From positions 1 through 9,277 of the forward strand of contig CAQVQZ010000034.1 in assembly GCA_948902155.1 (NCBI GenBank): DNA of 9,277 nucleotides, read 5' to 3'. A model generated the notes under the pieces. It had not been told where the DNA came from. It did no database searches and saw only the letters and a list, made by a program, of their open reading frames with translations. The translations under genes and the position numbers were made by a program. The number at the start of each line of letters is the position of its first letter. Position 1 is the stretch's first letter. Below, piece by piece: positions 8,362 to 9,277 of the stretch. This DNA is from an uncultured Oscillibacter sp. (GTDB lineage Bacteria; Bacillota_A; Clostridia; Oscillospirales; Oscillospiraceae).

Positions 8362-8823
8362 CTATTGGGAATACCCCGGCGCGTCCATCAAAGGACAAAA
8401 GCCGGAGAGGACGCTGGGCCGGGAGTGGTCCAGAAGGTCCTCCAGGGTGAAGCTGTCCAGATACTCGTTGATCACTTTGTCCAGCCCCCGCCAGAGGGGC
8501 AGGGTGGGACAGTCGTCCATCCGGGGGCAGTCCTGGGGGTCCGCCAGGCAGAGGACGGGAGCCAGAGGTCCCTCGGCGGCCTCCAAGAGCCGGCGGATGT
8601 TGTATTCCTCCGGTTCCAGGCTGAGCCGGTAGCCGCCGCCCTTGCCCCGGACGCCGGTGAGGTACTCCTGCTGCACCAGAGCGCGGACAATGATCTCCAG
8701 ATACTTCTCGGAGATGCCCTGGCGCTTTGCCACATCCCGGAGGCGGATATACCCCTCCTTCTGGTGCTCGGCGATATCGATCATCAGCCGAAGCGCGTAA
8801 CGCCCTTTTGTTGAAATCATCAT
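8362..8823 (-). CDS. Rrf2-family transcriptional regulator with cysteine cluster (IscR-like)
   Basis: This 153-aa protein is a typical Rrf2-family winged-helix DNA-binding regulator. MISTKGRYALRLMIDIA (2-18) opens the domain. A helix-turn-helix (about 25-50) contains IRLRDVAKRQGISEKYLE, and the wing follows as GVRGKGGGYRLS (57-68). Cys92, Cys99 and Cys105 match the three-cysteine pattern that binds an iron-sulphur cluster in IscR, NsrR and related sensors, so it probably senses iron-sulphur status, redox or nitric oxide. A fourth cysteine, Cys143, lies in the C-terminal tail. Two adjacent ATGs are possible starts (8823 or 8820); GGTGA lies 6 nt before the first. There is no nifS/iscU pair beside it in this window, so its targets are not evident. 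An inverted repeat over its own promoter suggests autoregulation. Confidence 0.92.
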   Translation of the reverse strand: MMISTKGRYALRLMIDIAEHQKEGYIRLRDVAKRQGISEKYLEIIVRALVQQEYLTGVRGKGGGYRLSLEPEEYNIRRLLEAAEGPLAPVLCLADPQDCPRMDDCPTLPLWRGLDKVINEYLDSFTLEDLLDHSRPSVLSGFCPLMDAPGYSQ

Positions 8824-8904
8824 CTTGATTCACCGCCTTTTCAGTTCCGCGGAGGCCGGAACGCGAACCGGCTCCGGGGCAGCCTGTGAAAACCCTCGCG
8901 TCTT

Positions 8905-8935
8905 TTTCCAATATTATACAGCAAGATTTTGGAAA
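8905..8935. promoter_or_regulatory. Inverted repeat, candidate Rrf2 operator
   Basis: TTTCCAATAT (8905-8914) and ATTTTGGAAA (8926-8935) are inverted arms matching at 9 of 10 positions, separated by 11 nt. The repeat covers the spacer and -10 of the regulator's own promoter, where a bound repressor would block RNA polymerase. Assignment to this regulator is inference from position and symmetry. Confidence 0.5.
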
Positions 8936-8941
8936 TAGCAA
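8913..8941 (-). promoter_or_regulatory. Promoter of the Rrf2 regulator gene
   Basis: On the minus strand TTGCTA (8936-8941), a 17-nt spacer and a perfect TATAAT (8913-8918) lie upstream of the regulator. Transcription would start near 8906, giving a leader of about 80 nt. Confidence 0.7.
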
Positions 8942-8996
8942 GTGCCCAAACCCCTCAAAATCAAGAAATCCGACAAATTTGGAAGGGAAATCATAG

Positions 8997-9050
8997 AAAC
9001 CGGAGCGCTCCCCCGGAAGGAAAGCCCTTCCCAGGGGAGCGCTCCGGTTT
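8997..9050 (-). terminator. Long hairpin, probable terminator of the MtnA-like gene
   Basis: AAACCGGAGCGCTCCCC (8997-9013) and its exact complement (9034-9050) form a perfect 17-bp stem. The loop contains a second 6-bp stem, GGAAGG (9015-9020) with CCTTCC (9026-9031). It begins 12 nt after the stop of the minus-strand isomerase-like gene. The run after the stem on that strand (TTTCTATGATTT) is only partly T-rich, so terminator is the likeliest reading but not certain. Confidence 0.6.
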
Positions 9051-9062
9051 TCAACGCAATCG

Positions 9063-9277
9063 TCACGCGCCGGGTTCCTGAAAGTACCGCCGGAGGTCGA
9101 AGGGAGAGAAGACGCCCTTCTCGGTGATAACGCCGTCGCAGAGCTTCGGCGGCGTGACGTCGAAGGCGGGGTAGTAGCCCTTGACGCCCTCCATGGTGGT
9201 CCGGGTCCCCATGGCGTCCATGACCAGCAGGGGGTCCCGCTCCTCAATCACCACGGAGGCCAGGTCCGGGTGGCTGG
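9063..9277 (-). CDS. C-terminal end of an MtnA/eIF2B-type sugar-phosphate isomerase, partial
   Basis: Only the last 70 residues are in the window; the gene continues past the right edge. The fragment contains IEERDP, then [20 protein letters not shown] and [10 protein letters not shown], which match the C-terminus of S-methyl-5-thioribose-1-phosphate isomerase (MtnA), an enzyme of methionine salvage that converts the aldose to methylthioribulose-1-phosphate. Related eIF2B-like sugar isomerases share this end, so the exact substrate is not decided by the fragment. One difference is Tyr where most MtnA sequences have Asn before PAFDVTP. The catalytic region lies outside the window. A strong hairpin follows the stop. 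Confidence 0.75.
   Translation of the reverse strand, partial: SHPDLASVVIEERDPLLVMDAMGTRTTMEGVKGYYPAFDVTPPKLCDGVITEKGVFSPFDLRRYFQEPGA

Overview
The window looks like chromosomal DNA from a GC-rich gut Clostridium relative, most likely in the Oscillospiraceae (the Flavonifractor/Lawsonibacter/Intestinimonas neighbourhood). The reasons are the Firmicutes-style AAGGAGG ribosome binding sites, the der-plsY-gpsA gene order, a clostripain-type (C11) protease and an adjacent xpaC/telA pair, all in GC-rich codons. The genus is an inference from style, not from a search. I saw no rRNA, tRNA, CRISPR array, insertion sequence or phage gene.

Left arm (1-2544, minus strand): a compact operon starts at a good sigma-A-type promoter near 2515-2544. 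It reads xpaC-like gene (238 aa), a 75-aa, a 64-aa, a possible 16-aa, a 60-aa and a 68-aa protein, then telA, which runs off the left edge. The four intermediate proteins are each predicted two-helix membrane hairpins. Several junctions are ATGA or 8-nt overlaps and nearly every gene has its own strong Shine-Dalgarno sequence, so the set appears to be made in a coordinated way. This expanded XpaC-TelA cassette is the part of the window most likely to be an under-described system, probably membrane associated and stress or envelope related.

Centre (2659-8274, plus strand): a divergent promoter drives der (ribosome-assembly GTPase), plsY (acyl-phosphate:glycerol-3-phosphate acyltransferase) and gpsA (glycerol-3-phosphate dehydrogenase). 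PlsY and GpsA form one metabolic unit: GpsA makes sn-glycerol-3-phosphate and PlsY acylates it to lysophosphatidate. After 43 nt comes a large membrane-anchored clostripain-family cysteine peptidase (802 aa), probably transcribed from the same operon. A hairpin near 8308-8337 ends this unit and also faces the convergent regulator.

Right arm (8362-9277, minus strand): an Rrf2-family regulator carries an IscR-like three-cysteine cluster. Its promoter overlaps an inverted repeat that is a good candidate autoregulatory operator. Further right, after a very stable hairpin (8997-9050), is the C-terminal end of an MtnA/eIF2B-type sugar-phosphate isomerase entering from the right edge.
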